Below are positions 5,973 to 7,062 of a stretch of 7,062 nt of DNA, one piece after another; position 1 is the stretch's first letter; the number at the start of each line of letters is the position of its first letter. This DNA comes from an uncultured bacterium (GTDB lineage Bacteria > Cyanobacteriota > Vampirovibrionia > Gastranaerophilales > Gastranaerophilaceae), in assembly GCA_945910925.1 (NCBI GenBank), contig CAMDZX010000100.1, positions 1 through 7,062 of the forward strand, given 5' to 3'. A model generated the notes under the pieces. It did not search any database. It was not told the DNA's origin and saw nothing but the letters and a program-made list of their open reading frames with translations. The position numbers and the translations under genes were made by a program.

Positions 5973-7062
5973 TCCGTTGATAAAATTAATAATAATGGAA
6001 GGAAAACAACCCAAAATTACTATTATGAATGATATTGCACCAAGAATTATAAATTCATGTACTGCAATATCTTGAACAGATTTATATTTTTCCGGCAGTG
6101 TCCCGAAAAATGTTTCGTGTATAAATTTCATAATATATAAAGCCGATAATATGAGAACACTCAACGCAATAATTCCGAACAGTTTTATTATTATCATAGA
6201 TGCGCTGATTGAAGCGTAAATAGTCAAAAATTCTCCGATAAAACCTGATAAGAACGGAATCCCTGCTGCAGAAAGCAGAATAACCATACTAAACCCGTAT
6301 AATCGAGGGCATACACATGCGATGCCGGAGAGTCGTTTTATATTGCCTGTACCAAAGCGTTGTTTTATTATGCCTGTCACAAAAAACAATCCTGCCGCAA
6401 CGATACCGTGCGATATAGAATGAAATACAGCACCATTCATGCCGGCTGATGTTAGTGTAGCAAGAGCCAGAATAATTATACCCATTTGAGAAATGCTTGA
6501 GTATGCCACAATTCTTTTGATATTTGTTTGATAATAAGCAAGTGCAGCGCCGTATATTATGTTTATAACTGCAAGAAGTCCCAATATAGGTGTGATTATT
6601 GTAAATCCTAAGGGTAAAAGCCCTATATTAAATCGCAGTATTCCATATACTCCAAGTTTTAAAAGTATTGCAGCGAGTATCATACTGACCGGAGTACAAG
6701 CATTTGTATGCGTATCTGATAACCATCTGTGCAAAGGAAATATCGGGATTTTTACACCAAAGCCTATCAGTAAACATACTGTTATAAATAATTGAATAAC
6801 TGTATTTACACGGTTTAAGCTTATAAGAGTCAAATCAGAGGTTAAAATTCCCGTCAAAGCAAAATGTGTATAATAAATAAACAAAAAGCCGAGCAGCATA
6901 AACAAACTACCGCCGAATGTGTACAATACGAATTTTAACGCAGATTTTCCCGCATTTTTATTCCCCCATATTTTTATTAGAAGATACATCGGTATTAATT
7001 CAAGTTCCCAGAGAATAAAAAATAAAAACATATCAGTTGCGGAAAATATTCCGATAAGTATT
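5970..7062 (-). CDS. nuoM: NADH-quinone oxidoreductase subunit M (complex I proton pump), 5' end outside the window
   Basis: The frame is open to the window edge, giving 363 residues; about 110-150 N-terminal residues of a usual ~500-residue NuoM lie beyond it. The Met at 7031 is internal, since the residues before it (ILIGIFSATD) continue helix-like sequence typical of the family. Counting from that Met, the proton-channel residues are Glu9 (LWELELIPMY), Lys94 (GVKIPIFPLHRW), Lys125 (ILLKLGVYG) and Glu267 (GFIGEF); the spacings Lys-Lys 31 and Lys-Glu 142 equal those of E. coli NuoM (K234, K265, E407). The terminal Glu separates it from NuoN and NuoL. HSISHGIVAAGLFF (204-217) is the conserved His-containing helix. 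The stretch from PLHRW to CTPVSMILA also resembles cyanobacterial NdhD. Order nuoM-nuoN is that of standard nuo operons, so nuoL and other subunits are expected just beyond the right edge. Membrane location. Confidence 0.93.
   Translation of the reverse strand, partial: ILIGIFSATDMFLFFILWELELIPMYLLIKIWGNKNAGKSALKFVLYTFGGSLFMLLGFLFIYYTHFALTGILTSDLTLISLNRVNTVIQLFITVCLLIGFGVKIPIFPLHRWLSDTHTNACTPVSMILAAILLKLGVYGILRFNIGLLPLGFTIITPILGLLAVINIIYGAALAYYQTNIKRIVAYSSISQMGIIILALATLTSAGMNGAVFHSISHGIVAAGLFFVTGIIKQRFGTGNIKRLSGIACVCPRLYGFSMVILLSAAGIPFLSGFIGEFLTIYASISASMIIIKLFGIIALSVLILSALYIMKFIHETFFGTLPEKYKSVQDIAVHEFIILGAISFIIVILGCFPSIIINFING

Noticed and set aside
7029..7031. ATG at 7031 as the true nuoM start
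   Set aside because: The frame remains open to the window edge and the ten upstream residues fit the preceding membrane helix of NuoM; this Met is internal.

Overview
This 7,062-base window is AT-rich bacterial chromosomal DNA with compact gene packing. It holds six well-supported protein genes plus the probable tail of a seventh. I see no tRNA, rRNA, CRISPR array, insertion sequence or phage gene. The AT-rich coding, the gene set and the NdhD/NuoM-like flavour of the complex I subunit would suit an anaerobic or microaerobic lineage such as the Melainabacteria/Vampirovibrionia (non-photosynthetic relatives of cyanobacteria). That placement is an impression from gene style, not a proof; other AT-rich bacterial phyla remain possible.

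Layout from left to right: 1-111 is a probable 3' end of a + strand gene of unknown function. 132-677 (-) is a YkgJ-type cysteine-cluster protein. A 165-bp divergent intergenic region (678-842) carries promoter-like elements for both flanking genes, each lying so close to its start codon that leaderless mRNAs are plausible. 843-1349 (+) is a stand-alone CinA C-terminal (PncC-type) amidohydrolase. Its stop overlaps by 4 bp the stop of 1346-2254 (-), an uncharacterised helical-repeat protein built on a 12-residue period resembling the MgtE N-terminal domain. A second divergent promoter region (2255-2388) leads to 2389-3183 (+), an exported alpha/beta-hydrolase-fold protein whose catalytic Ser and His positions are changed. 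Its end overlaps by 14 bp the end of 3170-4525 (-), an RlmD/RumA-family rRNA uracil methyltransferase with an Fe-S cluster motif. To the right, on the - strand, lie nuoN (4579-5958) and the 3' part of nuoM (5970-7062, running off the window), two proton-pumping membrane subunits of respiratory complex I.

Working together: nuoM and nuoN are the end of a nuo operon, coupled by a ribosome-binding site that overlaps the nuoM stop. The methyltransferase gene follows 53 bp later on the same strand with no visible terminator and may be co-transcribed. The other genes look like single-gene units. The most interesting items are the hydrolase with a rewritten catalytic triad, the 12-residue-repeat solenoid protein, the two tail-to-tail gene overlaps and the possible leaderless promoters. 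I did not find a convincing new multi-gene system.
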